Below are positions 1 to 10,811 of a stretch of DNA of 64,000 nt, piece after piece. Under the pieces are notes generated by a model. The model did no database searches. It saw only the letters and a program-made list of their open reading frames with translations, and had not been told where the DNA came from. This DNA comes from Negativicutes bacterium (GTDB lineage: Bacteria > Bacillota_C > Negativicutes > Sporomusales_B > JARLHX01): the NCBI GenBank assembly GCA_031292035.1, contig JARLHX010000375.1, forward strand, positions 1 to 64,000, read 5' to 3'. Position numbers and translations under genes: made by a program. Within the stretch, counting starts at the first letter, position 1. The number at the start of each line of letters is the position of its first letter.

Positions 1-319
1 CGCCGGCGATCGGGCTGCGATTAACATGCACATTGAACACCGACAAAAAAATGGTGACCTTGATCGCCGTATCGTTCAAGAACTGCTCTTCAAACACCTC
101 GCTGACCCCCATCACCGTGCCGTCGGCAGGTGACAAAATCAGCATCTCATCCGCCGGAACCCTGCGTTTAGGGTTGCGGAAAAAGAAAGTGACAAAAAAA
201 AGCAGCACTCCAGGAATGATACTCCAATACGGGTCAACAGCCAATCCAACAATGACTGTTATAAACGCCAGTATTCCAATATATATATATCCTTCTTTAA
301 CGATTGGAGCTTTTACCAT
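1..319 (-). CDS. psd: phosphatidylserine decarboxylase, N-terminal part (cut by window edge)
   Basis: Phosphatidylserine decarboxylase makes phosphatidylethanolamine from phosphatidylserine at the inner membrane. Only the N-terminal ~106 codons are inside the window; the C-terminal cleavage and pyruvoyl site lies beyond base 1. Visible features are a short cytoplasmic start, two hydrophobic stretches (about residues 12-25 and 32-45), then FFRNPKR, SPADG and FNVHVNRSPIAG, which are hallmark motifs of the short Psd type found in Firmicutes. The ATG at 319 has a G-rich ribosome site (GGGGGGTGG) 4-5 bases upstream. The gene follows a WecG/TagA gene in the same direction. The family call is secure; the completeness of the gene is unknown. 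Confidence 0.9.
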   Translation of the reverse strand, partial: MVKAPIVKEGYIYIGILAFITVIVGLAVDPYWSIIPGVLLFFVTFFFRNPKRRVPADEMLILSPADGTVMGVSEVFEEQFLNDTAIKVTIFLSVFNVHVNRSPIAG

Positions 320-424
320 CTATCCACCCCCCCGGGTGCCTGTATCCCTAAAAATAAAAAGCGAGTACTATACTACCCCGCCTTATTTTCCTAAATCATT
401 ATAATATACCGTCTTTGTTTTTGT

Positions 425-1147
425 CTAATGTTTTTTGGCTGCCAGCACCCGCAAAACAAAGCGCGGCAACGCCAACATCCGTATAAAGCGCTGCGGCTGA
501 CAACCCAACCGAAACAGCCATTCCAGCCCGGACTTCTGCATCCAGACCGGAGCGCGGCGCATCACGCCCGCCATAACGTCGAATGTCCCGCCGACCCCCA
601 TCGAGACAGGCACCGCCAAATCTGACAGACAGCCGGCCAACCATTTTTCCTGTTTGGGAACACCAAGAGCGACAAATAAGATATCTGTCCGGCAGGCGCG
701 GATATCGGCGATGATATCTTGCTCATCCCCGGCACTAAAAAAACCATTGCGCACTCCTGCTACACACAATCCGGGAAAGCGTTCCTTTGCTATTTCTTTG
801 GCCTTTTCGGCCACACCAGGCGCTCCACCAAAAAAGTAGACCCGGTAGCCTTTCAGGGCGGATTTGGCCATCAAAGCCTGAGCAAGGTCATAGCCGGCCA
901 CCCGCTCGGGAACCGGAAAGCCCAAATGCCGGGCCGCCCACACCACCCCGGCTCCGTCTGGCACTACAAGATCGGCCTGAAGCAAAACATCTGCCAAAAC
1001 ATCGTCCTGCTGAGCCAGCATGACCATTTCCGCATTGGCCGTCGCCACCAGACGAGGCTTGCGCTGACTGATAAACAGTTCGACCATATCCACCGCCGCC
1101 GACATCGTCACGGCGTCAATCGGCACTCCCAACACTGCGATTCGCAA
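425..1147 (-). CDS. WecG/TagA/CpsF family glycosyltransferase
   Basis: A 240-residue cytoplasmic or peripheral glycosyltransferase of the family that transfers N-acetylmannosamine, or a related sugar, onto undecaprenyl-PP-GlcNAc in teichoic acid or polysaccharide synthesis. The sequence shows the family layout: an N-terminal LGVPIDAV, then TANAEM near residue 37-41, PDGAG at 63-67 (contains the catalytic Asp of the family), RVAGYD, and the late motifs GVPKQEKW and GVGGTFDV. Length matches the family norm. It lies between a class A PBP and psd, a cell-envelope context. The exact acceptor and sugar cannot be told from sequence, so TagA is only one possible name. Confidence 0.9.
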   Translation of the reverse strand: MRIAVLGVPIDAVTMSAAVDMVELFISQRKPRLVATANAEMVMLAQQDDVLADVLLQADLVVPDGAGVVWAARHLGFPVPERVAGYDLAQALMAKSALKGYRVYFFGGAPGVAEKAKEIAKERFPGLCVAGVRNGFFSAGDEQDIIADIRACRTDILFVALGVPKQEKWLAGCLSDLAVPVSMGVGGTFDVMAGVMRRAPVWMQKSGLEWLFRLGCQPQRFIRMLALPRFVLRVLAAKKH

Positions 1148-1265
1148 ATCCCCGTCTCCTTTTGGCTTAATCGCTATGATTCACCAATTTATTGTACCAT
1201 AGGTTCATAGTCCGGGCAATTGCAGTCAATGAATGGCAGAAGACGCCAAAGCCGCTCAATCCGGC

Positions 1266-3278
1266 TTAACGCGCCAAATTTCGGAGAAGATCATAAATTG
1301 TTTTGGGAGAAACAGGAGCGAGCGGCTCGCCTCTCCTGAAATCATAATCTTGGCTGCCATCCACAAATTGACGAGATTGCGGCTCAGTGCCTTTGATAAA
1401 GGCATCATACTCAATTTCCGGGCACCCAGGGGCTGCCAGTTTACCGGAATTAGCACAAATCGGCACCGCCACAATCATGTCAGAGGGAATGGCAAAGTTG
1501 TTTGACCCGGCAGCAGCGACCGATTTACTCATCAGCTTGCCCCATAGTCCAGACACCTGCGTCCCGGAGATTTCTACCGAGGTTCGGTCATCATTGCCGA
1601 CGAAAATGCCAGCCAGCAGCTCCGGAGTATAGCCGATAAACCATGCTGTTTCATAGTTGTCGGTGGTGCCGGTCTTGCCTGCCGCCGGTCTGCCGATGTT
1701 GCCGGGGGTTCCTGTGCCGCCGTTTTGAAACACGCTTTGCATCAGGTCAGTCATAATATAAGCGATTTCGGGACGCAATACTGAATATTGATTCAGCCTG
1801 GCCTCTTCCAGCACCTGGTCGTTTTCGTCAAGCACCTTCAGGACTGCCAACGGTTTTGATAAAATGCCGTTGTTGGCAAAGGCGGTATAGGCGGTGCACA
1901 ATTCAAGCAAGCTGACACCCTGGGTTAACCCGCCGAGCGCCGCCGCCAAATTGGCGTCTTCCGGCACTAATGTGCTGATCCCCATGCTGCTGGCGAGATT
2001 CAGGACATTGCCCATGCCTACTTCCTGACCGAGTTTGACAGCCGCGACATTGACCGACTGCCGGAGAGCTTTTTTAAGGGTAATCGGTCCACGATATTTT
2101 TTGTCATAATTCTGCGGTGCATATCCGCCGATATTAATCGGTTCATCGACAATGACCGAGCTGGCAGTCAGACCTTGATTCAGCGCTGTCGCATAAACGA
2201 AGGGCTTGAACGCCGACCCGGGCTGACGGATTTCGCTGACCACCCGGTTTAACTGACTTTCCTCATAATTACGCCCGCCTACCATGGCCTTGATATAGCC
2301 GGTACGCGGGTCGATCACCAGTACCGCACCCTGATATTTTTCCAGAACTCCCTCAGCCGCCTGCTGCAAATCGACATCCAGAGTGGTATAAACTTTGAGG
2401 CCACCTTTATAAACCCGGTTTGCTCCATAACGCTCAACCAACTCAGCGGCGACATAATCCAGAAAATAGGAAGCTTGAATGGCCCGCTTCTTTTTGCCTG
2501 CGAGCATAATGGGCTCTTGCCCAGCCTGGTCGGCTTGCTGCTGGGTAATATAGCCTGCCTTCGCCATACCCTGCAGAACAACATTCCGCCGCTCCAGGGC
2601 CGCCTGAGGGTCGACATAAGGGGAATAAAGATTGGGACCACGCGGCAGACCAGCCAACATTGCACTTTCTGTCAGATTGAGCTGGCTGGCGTGCTTGCCA
2701 AAATAAACCTGCGCGGCAGCTTCCACCCCATAGGTACCTTCGCCAAAATAGACCTGGTTCAGATAAGCCTGCAGTATCTCCTGTTTTGAAAATTTGCTTT
2801 CAATAACCAACGCCAGCAGCGCTTCTTTCAATTTGCGGGCGACAGTCCGTTGTTGGTTCAAAAACATATTTTTTGCCAGCTGCTGGGTAATGGTACTGCC
2901 GCCTTCGGCTAAACTGCCGCTGCGGAAATCCACCCATACCGCCCGGATTATTCCAATGGGATCAATGCCGTAATGACTGTAAAACCGGACATCTTCATTG
3001 GCGACAACTGCCGCCGCAATATAAGGCGAAATATTGTTGAACGATACAACTGTCCGATTTTCTTCAAATAGTTTAGCAAACAACTGGCCCTTGCCGTCAA
3101 ACACCTGGGTTGCGGCCTTCATCTGCAAACTTTCCAGATCATCGGTGGGCGGCAGGGAAAAAAACGCATAGACACAGCTGGTTATAAAAACCAGGATTAG
3201 TGCAGTCAAGACGACAACGATCCATTTTTCCTGCCGATAAATTGGCTTATGCCGCCGTTGGCGACGCTGTTCACCCAT
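1266..3278 (-). CDS. class A penicillin-binding protein (PBP1A family)
   Basis: A bifunctional peptidoglycan synthase: a glycosyltransferase polymerises lipid II and a transpeptidase crosslinks stem peptides outside the membrane. With the ATG at 3278 the protein has 670 residues: a basic tail, one membrane segment at about 19-40, and a GT51 domain with EDxxFxxHxG (Glu near 95) and GGSTITQQLAKN. The transpeptidase has SAFK (Ser about 355), SVN (about 408-410) and KTGT (about 535-538). A longer frame begins with ATG at 3332, but its 18 extra codons are just one arm and the loop of a perfect palindrome. The ATG at 3278 has GAGGTG 8-9 bases upstream, inside the palindrome's other arm, so I prefer it. 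guaB lies upstream in the same direction. Confidence 0.93.
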   Translation of the reverse strand: MGEQRRQRRHKPIYRQEKWIVVVLTALILVFITSCVYAFFSLPPTDDLESLQMKAATQVFDGKGQLFAKLFEENRTVVSFNNISPYIAAAVVANEDVRFYSHYGIDPIGIIRAVWVDFRSGSLAEGGSTITQQLAKNMFLNQQRTVARKLKEALLALVIESKFSKQEILQAYLNQVYFGEGTYGVEAAAQVYFGKHASQLNLTESAMLAGLPRGPNLYSPYVDPQAALERRNVVLQGMAKAGYITQQQADQAGQEPIMLAGKKKRAIQASYFLDYVAAELVERYGANRVYKGGLKVYTTLDVDLQQAAEGVLEKYQGAVLVIDPRTGYIKAMVGGRNYEESQLNRVVSEIRQPGSAFKPFVYATALNQGLTASSVIVDEPINIGGYAPQNYDKKYRGPITLKKALRQSVNVAAVKLGQEVGMGNVLNLASSMGISTLVPEDANLAAALGGLTQGVSLLELCTAYTAFANNGILSKPLAVLKVLDENDQVLEEARLNQYSVLRPEIAYIMTDLMQSVFQNGGTGTPGNIGRPAAGKTGTTDNYETAWFIGYTPELLAGIFVGNDDRTSVEISGTQVSGLWGKLMSKSVAAAGSNNFAIPSDMIVAVPICANSGKLAAPGCPEIEYDAFIKGTEPQSRQFVDGSQDYDFRRGEPLAPVSPKTIYDLLRNLAR

Positions 3279-3332
3279 GCGTAAAAACACCTCAACCTTA
3301 GTATGTCCAAAGGTTGAGGTGTTTTTACGCAT
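3277..3332. repeat. 23-bp perfect inverted repeat overlapping the PBP start codon
   Basis: Arms 3277-3299 and 3310-3332 are exact reverse complements (23 bp) around a 10-base loop. Each arm ends in the CAT/ATG that gives one of the two possible starts of the class A PBP, and the minus-strand 3' arm carries the GAGGTG ribosome site. The 3' arm also contains TTTTT within the stem, so the element can be read as a second guaB terminator or as a hairpin that hides the PBP ribosome site. The repeat is seen directly; its role is inferred. Confidence 0.85.
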
Positions 3333-3361
3333 GGCGCTCCGTCTCCCGATCGTCGGACACT

Positions 3362-3392
3362 AAAGCAAAAGCCGCCCTTCGTTGGGCGGCTT
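3362..3392 (-). terminator. guaB rho-independent terminator
   Basis: Nine-bp GC-rich stem (arms 3369-3377 and 3384-3392) with a 6-base loop, followed on the minus strand by TTTTGCTTT. It lies 6 bases after the guaB stop, as expected for its intrinsic terminator. Confidence 0.85.
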
Positions 3393-3397
3393 GACAA

Positions 3398-4903
<1,506 letters not shown>

Positions 4904-5042
4904 CACACCTGAACCGGCGAAAGCTAGCCTTTTATTCCCCCAGCCAAAATTTTGCCGTTACTGGCTCTTTTGCGCTCCTGTTGAGGATAGAACGCGCAGC
5001 AGTGTTTAAACTATGCTTAACATTTCGACACAGGAGGACACC

Positions 5043-6179
5043 ATGCTGGCTATCAGCGGAGCAACCATCCACACCGGGAGCGGGCCGGCCATCACCGTGG
5101 GAACGATATTGATCGACAACGGAAAAATCCTGGCTGTCGGCGAACATATTCCTGTCCCGCATGACGCAGGTGTCTTTAACGCCAGTGGCAAAATCATTAC
5201 CCCCGGCCTCATCGACTGCCACACCCACTTGGGTATTGCTGAGGAAGGGGTAGGCCAGGCTCACCTGGACAAAAATGAAGTGGCCGATCCCATCTGCCCG
5301 CACCTCAGGGCCATCGACGCCATAAATCCTGAGGACGAAGGCCTGGAAGACGCCGTGGCCGGAGGAGTCACAGCCGTCATCGTCACCCCTGGCAGCGAAA
5401 ATGTGATTGGCGGACAAAGCGTGGCCATTAAAACCTTTGGCCGCGTTGTCGACAATATGGTTCTCCGCAATCCGGCCGGTCTAAAAATGGCCTTGGGCGA
5501 AAATCCGATCCAAATGCATTCCCCCAAAGACCGTCCTCCTTCCACTCGCATGACCATCGCCGGCATGATCCGCGAAAACCTGGTGGCTGCCCGCGATTAT
5601 TGTCGCAAGGGAGAAAGCGCCGGGCGTAATCTGCGCCTGGAAGCACTGGCAAAAGTGTTATCCGGCGAAATACCCCTCAGGATGCATGCTCATGCTGCCG
5701 ATGATATCATGACCGCCATCCGCATCGCCCAGGAATTTGACCTGCAATTGACCCTGGAACACGCCACCGCCGGCCACAAAGTGGCTGACGCCATCGCTGC
5801 CAGCGGCTTTCCCGTGGCCATCGGCCCCTCGATCACGGCCAGAGTAAAAGTCGAACTGAAGGATCGGACCTACCGGACCCCTGCGATCTTACACGCCGCC
5901 GGGGTTAAAGTCGCGCTCATCACCGATCACCCTTTCCTGCCCATCAACAGCCTGCGGCTGGAAGCTGCCCTGGCGATCAAAGAAGGCCTGCCGGCAGACG
6001 TTGCCTTGCAGGCCATTACTCTCAGCGCCGCGGAAATTATCGGTATCGCCGATCGGGTCGGCAGCATCCAGCCAGGCAAAGACGCTGACCTGGTTATTTT
6101 CAGCGGCGACCCTTTCGCCATCGCCACCAAAGTGGAAAAGGTATTCATCGACGGCCACCCGGTCTACGGCACTGACTAA
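5043..6179 (+). CDS. amidohydrolase (imidazolonepropionase-like, metal-dependent)
   Basis: A 378-residue cytoplasmic amidohydrolase-superfamily enzyme of the group that includes imidazolonepropionase-like proteins. It has the small N-terminal beta domain, the first metal motif in LIDCHTHLG (HxH), conserved His residues in RMHAHAADD and LTLEHATAGH, a late Asp in ITDHPFLP, and the closing PGKDADLVIFSGDPF typical of the superfamily. The substrate cannot be predicted; a cyclic amide or peptide-like compound is likely. The ATG at 5043 has AGGAGG 5-6 bases upstream, which decides against the start at 5013. It is divergent from guaB, and its stop overlaps the stop of the convergent methyltransferase by 4 bases. 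Confidence 0.88.
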   Translation: MLAISGATIHTGSGPAITVGTILIDNGKILAVGEHIPVPHDAGVFNASGKIITPGLIDCHTHLGIAEEGVGQAHLDKNEVADPICPHLRAIDAINPEDEGLEDAVAGGVTAVIVTPGSENVIGGQSVAIKTFGRVVDNMVLRNPAGLKMALGENPIQMHSPKDRPPSTRMTIAGMIRENLVAARDYCRKGESAGRNLRLEALAKVLSGEIPLRMHAHAADDIMTAIRIAQEFDLQLTLEHATAGHKVADAIAASGFPVAIGPSITARVKVELKDRTYRTPAILHAAGVKVALITDHPFLPINSLRLEAALAIKEGLPADVALQAITLSAAEIIGIADRVGSIQPGKDADLVIFSGDPFAIATKVEKVFIDGHPVYGTD

Positions 6180-9100
6180 TAGAAATTATCCTGCCATTCC
6201 CGGTGGGCGGCTGCAGCCCTTTCCAGGTCGTCCGCCGAAAGGACGTCCGTTTTCAAGATGCCCGCCTGTTGCAGGGGGGCGATATTCACCCGTACGCCAA
6301 AATCAGGGTCAGGATTGTAATCTCTCAGGCTCTCCAGACGGGCAATAAAATCCTGTATTTCCCTTACCTGACAAGATGATTCCCCCATCCACCCTCCTGT
6401 TTGCAGTTGCTGCAACTGTGGTAGCATAAATTGAGTTTTTACGTGACAGATCATTTTGGCCTGACGGCGGTGCAGCAAAAAAGCGAAGGCCGGCGAGCCG
6501 CATTGTGGACGGCTTGCCAATTGCCAGATCACCGGCCGCTTTTTAAACTGGCTGACATGGCGTTTGAAAAAACTGTCTGCCAGCCAACCGTCAAAACTTA
6601 CGCCGACAATATCGGCAAATTGCGCCTCTGTCTCCGCCATATCGGCATAGCCGCCAACCAGCTCCCGTACAAGCGCCGGCATCGTTTTCCCCTTAACGTC
6701 CCGGTAAACCGGAACAATAAGGCCTTCCCCGGAAGCCTCCATCGCCAATGTATCGGTTTGCCAGCGATGACCGAGCTGCTTTAAAACCACAGCGCTAAAA
6801 AAATCCTCTACCAGTCGACGTTCCAAACGGCGGCAGTGCCATCCTTCGCTGCTTATGCCTTCGGTTATTAGTTGATAAACCGTAACCGGATGCAGTTTTA
6901 GCCGCATCACCATCTCCTCAAAATAATCGGCGGCAAAGAAAGATCCTTCTCTAGCTGGACCATCAGAATAGAGAAGTTTCAGACGGTTTTTATATTCCGC
7001 GAGGCTTTCAGGAGTGACACGCAGTCTCTTCTCTGGCGGCAGCATAAAGAGGTCGCGACTCACCTCCGGCGGCAATATATCATAGCCGGCGATCAGCGGG
7101 TATTCCACTGGCAGACCTCCCATGTCACATAGCACGGCGCGATATTCCTGCGGCGGTAGATCCAGCGCCGCAGCCAGCCGAAGGTCAATGGCATCCCGGG
7201 CCAGGGTATATTGCAGCGAATTGAGCCAGATCGAAGCCACGACCTGCGGCAGTTTTTCCGCCAACGGCAATAGTTCCTCCGGGGCAAAGCAATAGTTTCG
7301 GTCAGTAATCTCCCTTTCGCGCAGTCTTCCTATCGCCAGCGCCGCGCTGGCTGCGAAGCCCCCGATAGCCTGTTTGACCTCCGGGGCCAGCTCCGGCACC
7401 GGCAGGCGCTGGAGATCGCCAGGCTGATAGTTGACTGTCGGATTAAACAGCTTCAACAGCCATTGATAGAGCTTGGAATTTAGAATACCCAACAAAAATA
7501 GCCGGTCCGACTCGTCGTGGGGAAATACGCAGCTTGCCGCCATATCGGTCATATGTCCCCCTGGAAGCAGTTTAGCAGTAAAAGCCTTACTGCTGACCAG
7601 TCCATAGACAAGCCCCGGGCGAAACCAATATTTCGGATTGGGCAATTGAGCCGAGTAATGAGTTTTAAAATAATTTTGCGCCGTCTCAGTCCAGCGGACA
7701 CAATGGGCCGAATTGCGTTGAAACCGATAACCACTGGCCTCTTTCTCATAAGGAGTCCAGTCGGTTTTCCTCTCCTGATCATCGACTTCCCACCAATAAC
7801 GTACAAAGCGTTTATTATCCGACGTTTTCATCCCCAGGACGATGTCGGCATAATGCCGCAACGGTTTGGATTGCTGAATCATCGCCCGCAATGCATCCCC
7901 CAGCCAATAGGCGACCGGCGAACCTTCCAGCAGGGCAAACTGTTCGGTTGACCGACAAAAGACGTCATCTGGCCACTCCTGCTCGCGGCTTGACGCAATC
8001 AGGCTGCGAAGGGCCGTATCTTTCTGCGGAGCCTCCAGCAGTTTAAAATAAACTCCGGTTTGCTCCAGCGCAGCACCGGGGAATTTTTTCGCCAAAACAA
8101 ACATGGCTGTATCAACAACCGCGTCAGCGAAAGTCCCCAGCCCTAAATGGGCCAGTGTCCTGATCGAGGCCGATTGGAACACACTCTGACGTAATGCGGC
8201 ATAGCTAGTCAAAAAGAGAAAGGTCTGCGGGGTTATCATCCCGACATATCTTTCAGCCAGACTCAAAGAGCGCAATATAAAAGCGGTATAAATATTGCCT
8301 GCGCCGGCCGGATAGCGTTGCCGCAAATATGCACCAGCCACACTGCTATAATCACGTTTATCCACATAGGGGGGATTGGTGACCACCACGTCATAGCGGC
8401 ATTTTAGCAGGTTGGCCGCCGGATAATCACTTTCCTCTCCCGCCAGAAAAAGTGAACCCAGTTCCCAGGCATCAGGGAACATCGTGTCCCGCCCGGCAGC
8501 GATGATGTGTCGCTCCCATCCTGTCAATTCACTTTCCTGGAGAGACGGGGCCCGCTCTTTGGCTTTTAACCACAAAGCTGCCCGGGTAATCTGGATGGCG
8601 CGTTCGTCTATATCGACGCCGAATAAATTGTTTTTTAGGATGGATGCGCAAATGGCGGCAGGATCTTTCGTCTCCCCCTCTTCCTGATACATGTCGTACA
8701 AGAGGTCAAAAGCCGCCAGTAAAAAGTTGCCTGTACCGCAGGCCGGGTCCAGCAGGGAAATGGCGGCGGGAGGTTTTACCGGCAGCCCGGCAACAGGGGC
8801 TTTCGGGACATAATATGACCATCCGGATGCAAGGCGAGTCTGAGGATACATCCCCAGCCAGAAAGCACCCAGAGAATTTTGCAGCAGAAAATCGACAATA
8901 TAGCGCTCGGTATACACCTGAGTGGCCGGAATGATCTCGGTGACGGTGATCTTGGCATATGAGTCGCCGCCGGCATTGGCGGCAATGGCCTGACGTTCCA
9001 GATCAAACCAGTATTGATGAAGCCAGCCCAAAGCATCGGCAGCGGCAAGCGGCTGGATTTCCGTCTTGCTGCCACCAAGCAGCTCGCGACAAGACTGCAG

Positions 9101-9337
9101 GACAAGTGACGGTGGTTCCAGTTCACTTGGCGAAGTGATATCGGCAAGAAATGATGGCCTTCCATCGGCAATACCGCGAATCGCCAGCGCCTGTTCCACC
9201 CCAAGTCGAAAGGCCCAGCGCCACGCTTTAGCAGCGACATCGTCCGGACTCAATCCTTTGTCCCGAAAATGCTTCTCCAGCACCTGCCGCAGCCTTCCGG
9301 TCACATCCCGCAGTTTTTTTTTCGCACCGTTGTCCAT
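6176..9337 (-). CDS. PglX-like / Eco57I-type adenine-specific DNA methyltransferase
   Basis: A 1053-residue protein with an N6-adenine methyltransferase core: SAM-binding motif I DPACGTGNFL near residues 197-206 and catalytic NPPY near 321-324. Before the core is a segment with ATQVYTERYIVDFLLQNSLG, which resembles the BREX methylase PglX and type IIG enzymes; after it is a long C-terminal half that could hold the target-recognition region. I see no PD-(D/E)xK nuclease motif at the N-terminus and no endonuclease, PglZ, BrxC or Lon-like gene nearby, so it looks like a solitary methylase or a type IIG-like enzyme of unknown partner. The ATG at 9337 has GAGGTGGAG just upstream; the longer frame to 9436 has none. 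It is convergent with the amidohydrolase and divergent from the FixC-like gene. Confidence 0.85.
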   Translation of the reverse strand: MDNGAKKKLRDVTGRLRQVLEKHFRDKGLSPDDVAAKAWRWAFRLGVEQALAIRGIADGRPSFLADITSPSELEPPSLVLQSCRELLGGSKTEIQPLAAADALGWLHQYWFDLERQAIAANAGGDSYAKITVTEIIPATQVYTERYIVDFLLQNSLGAFWLGMYPQTRLASGWSYYVPKAPVAGLPVKPPAAISLLDPACGTGNFLLAAFDLLYDMYQEEGETKDPAAICASILKNNLFGVDIDERAIQITRAALWLKAKERAPSLQESELTGWERHIIAAGRDTMFPDAWELGSLFLAGEESDYPAANLLKCRYDVVVTNPPYVDKRDYSSVAGAYLRQRYPAGAGNIYTAFILRSLSLAERYVGMITPQTFLFLTSYAALRQSVFQSASIRTLAHLGLGTFADAVVDTAMFVLAKKFPGAALEQTGVYFKLLEAPQKDTALRSLIASSREQEWPDDVFCRSTEQFALLEGSPVAYWLGDALRAMIQQSKPLRHYADIVLGMKTSDNKRFVRYWWEVDDQERKTDWTPYEKEASGYRFQRNSAHCVRWTETAQNYFKTHYSAQLPNPKYWFRPGLVYGLVSSKAFTAKLLPGGHMTDMAASCVFPHDESDRLFLLGILNSKLYQWLLKLFNPTVNYQPGDLQRLPVPELAPEVKQAIGGFAASAALAIGRLREREITDRNYCFAPEELLPLAEKLPQVVASIWLNSLQYTLARDAIDLRLAAALDLPPQEYRAVLCDMGGLPVEYPLIAGYDILPPEVSRDLFMLPPEKRLRVTPESLAEYKNRLKLLYSDGPAREGSFFAADYFEEMVMRLKLHPVTVYQLITEGISSEGWHCRRLERRLVEDFFSAVVLKQLGHRWQTDTLAMEASGEGLIVPVYRDVKGKTMPALVRELVGGYADMAETEAQFADIVGVSFDGWLADSFFKRHVSQFKKRPVIWQLASRPQCGSPAFAFLLHRRQAKMICHVKTQFMLPQLQQLQTGGWMGESSCQVREIQDFIARLESLRDYNPDPDFGVRVNIAPLQQAGILKTDVLSADDLERAAAAHREWQDNFY

Positions 9338-9449
9338 TCTCCACCTCACCGACTGCCTACTACTGGACATTTCGTCGCTGACTACAAAAATCCTACAAGC
9401 GATAGACTTACTACCGGCTGGCGAAAGCATCGACACCGGGGAGGCGTTT

Positions 9450-10811
9450 ATGATTCAGCAACTTAAAGCCAAAAAGCCACAAAATTTGAGCAAGCCTGTG
9501 GCAGAAACCGGTATGTCACCACAAAAATACGACGCCATTGTGGTAGGTGCCGGACCTGCGGGAAGCACAGCCGCCTACTTCATGGCCAGCGAGGGACTGG
9601 ATGTTCTCTTATTAGAGCGCGGCCAATACCCGGGAGCAAAAAACTGCGGCGGCCTCAGCCTCATCGCCGAACATACCCATAAGCTGTTTCCGAATTTTTG
9701 GGACGAACTCGATTATGAACGGATTGTAACAAATCAAGCGTACTGGTTTATGACAGAGGATTCAGCCCTTGCCACCGGATTTTTCAGTACTCGGCTTGCA
9801 GCTGCGCCCTTTAACCGCCTGACGGTAAAAAGGCGGAACCTTTACGGCTGGTTGGCGACAAAGGCTACAGCGGCAGGAGCTACCCTGCTGCTGGATCACC
9901 ATGTATCTGAAATCCGTTTTGCTGACGGCTTGGCCTGCGGCGTCACCGTCTCCCCGCCCCAAAGCTGTTGCTTCCTTGCTGATATGGTCCTTTTGGCCGA
10001 CGGAGCCAATTCGTTGTTGGCCGAACAGGCCGGTCTGACTACCCGCGTTAAACCGACTGACCTGTCTTTATATGTCAAGGAAACCATCGCCCTGCCGCCG
10101 GAAACCATCGAAGACCGCTTCCAGCTACCACCTGGACAGGGTGCGCTGATCGGCCTGATTGGTTACCCCACCGCGGGCTTTAACGGAACGGGGTCCATTC
10201 ACACCTTCAAAGACAGCATCAATATTAATGTTGGCATGGCGGTGAGCGATTTTGGCCAAGGCGGTCTCAATCCGAACGACCTTTTGGAGCGCATAAAAAA
10301 GCACCCCCATATTCAGCCGCTGCTGACAGGTGGTGTTACGACCGAATACGGCGGAGCAATGATTCCGGAAGGAGGATATCATGCCATCCCTCCCCTGGTC
10401 CATCCCGGCCTGTTGATTTTAGGAGATGCCGGTTCGCTGGTCAATGGCACCCATGGCGTTAATCTGGCAATGTGGTCCGGCTATTTCGCCGCTAAGGCGG
10501 CCTTCGCCGCCAAAACCAGTCGGGACTTTTCAGCAAAAAAACTCTCACTCTACCGCACACTGCTGGAAGAAAGCTTCGTCCTCCAAAATATGAAAGTCAA
10601 CACCAAAGCAGCCGCACTGCAGCGCGACATCCCGAATCTCTTTGACCTATACACCCGCATGGCCAACGAGGCAGCTTACCATATGGCCACCGTACCAACC
10701 ATGCCGATTAAAGCCAAGCGCAAATTTATCTGGCAAAAGGTGACCAGCATGCAGCCCCTCGCTAAAATTGCCGCTGACGCCTTGCGAGTGTTGGACGTGA
10801 TCCGAGGATGA
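9450..10811 (+). CDS. fixC: FixC-like FAD-dependent oxidoreductase (ETF-quinone oxidoreductase family)
   Basis: A 453-residue flavoprotein of the FixC / electron-transfer-flavoprotein:quinone oxidoreductase family, which passes electrons from an ETF to quinone or to a bifurcation complex. An N-terminal Rossmann dinucleotide site (VVGAGPAGS) follows a ~30-residue lead, with ERG about 30 residues later. GDAGSLVNG near residue 330 is the second FAD motif of the family. The ATG at 9450 has GGGGAGG 5 bases upstream. The stop overlaps the fixX start by 4 bases (ATGA), so the two are co-translated. No fixA/fixB (ETF subunits) lie in this window, so its electron donor must be encoded elsewhere. Confidence 0.9.
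   Translation: MIQQLKAKKPQNLSKPVAETGMSPQKYDAIVVGAGPAGSTAAYFMASEGLDVLLLERGQYPGAKNCGGLSLIAEHTHKLFPNFWDELDYERIVTNQAYWFMTEDSALATGFFSTRLAAAPFNRLTVKRRNLYGWLATKATAAGATLLLDHHVSEIRFADGLACGVTVSPPQSCCFLADMVLLADGANSLLAEQAGLTTRVKPTDLSLYVKETIALPPETIEDRFQLPPGQGALIGLIGYPTAGFNGTGSIHTFKDSININVGMAVSDFGQGGLNPNDLLERIKKHPHIQPLLTGGVTTEYGGAMIPEGGYHAIPPLVHPGLLILGDAGSLVNGTHGVNLAMWSGYFAAKAAFAAKTSRDFSAKKLSLYRTLLEESFVLQNMKVNTKAAALQRDIPNLFDLYTRMANEAAYHMATVPTMPIKAKRKFIWQKVTSMQPLAKIAADALRVLDVIRG

Noticed and set aside
33..404. A 123-codon plus-strand frame at the left edge
   Set aside because: It is antisense to psd: the minus strand carries FFRNPKR, SPADG and FNVHVNRSPIAG, which are real family motifs.
9066..9449. A longer N-terminal extension of the FixC-like protein
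   Set aside because: The upstream part runs antisense to the methyltransferase and has no good ribosome site, whereas 9450 follows GGGGAGG.
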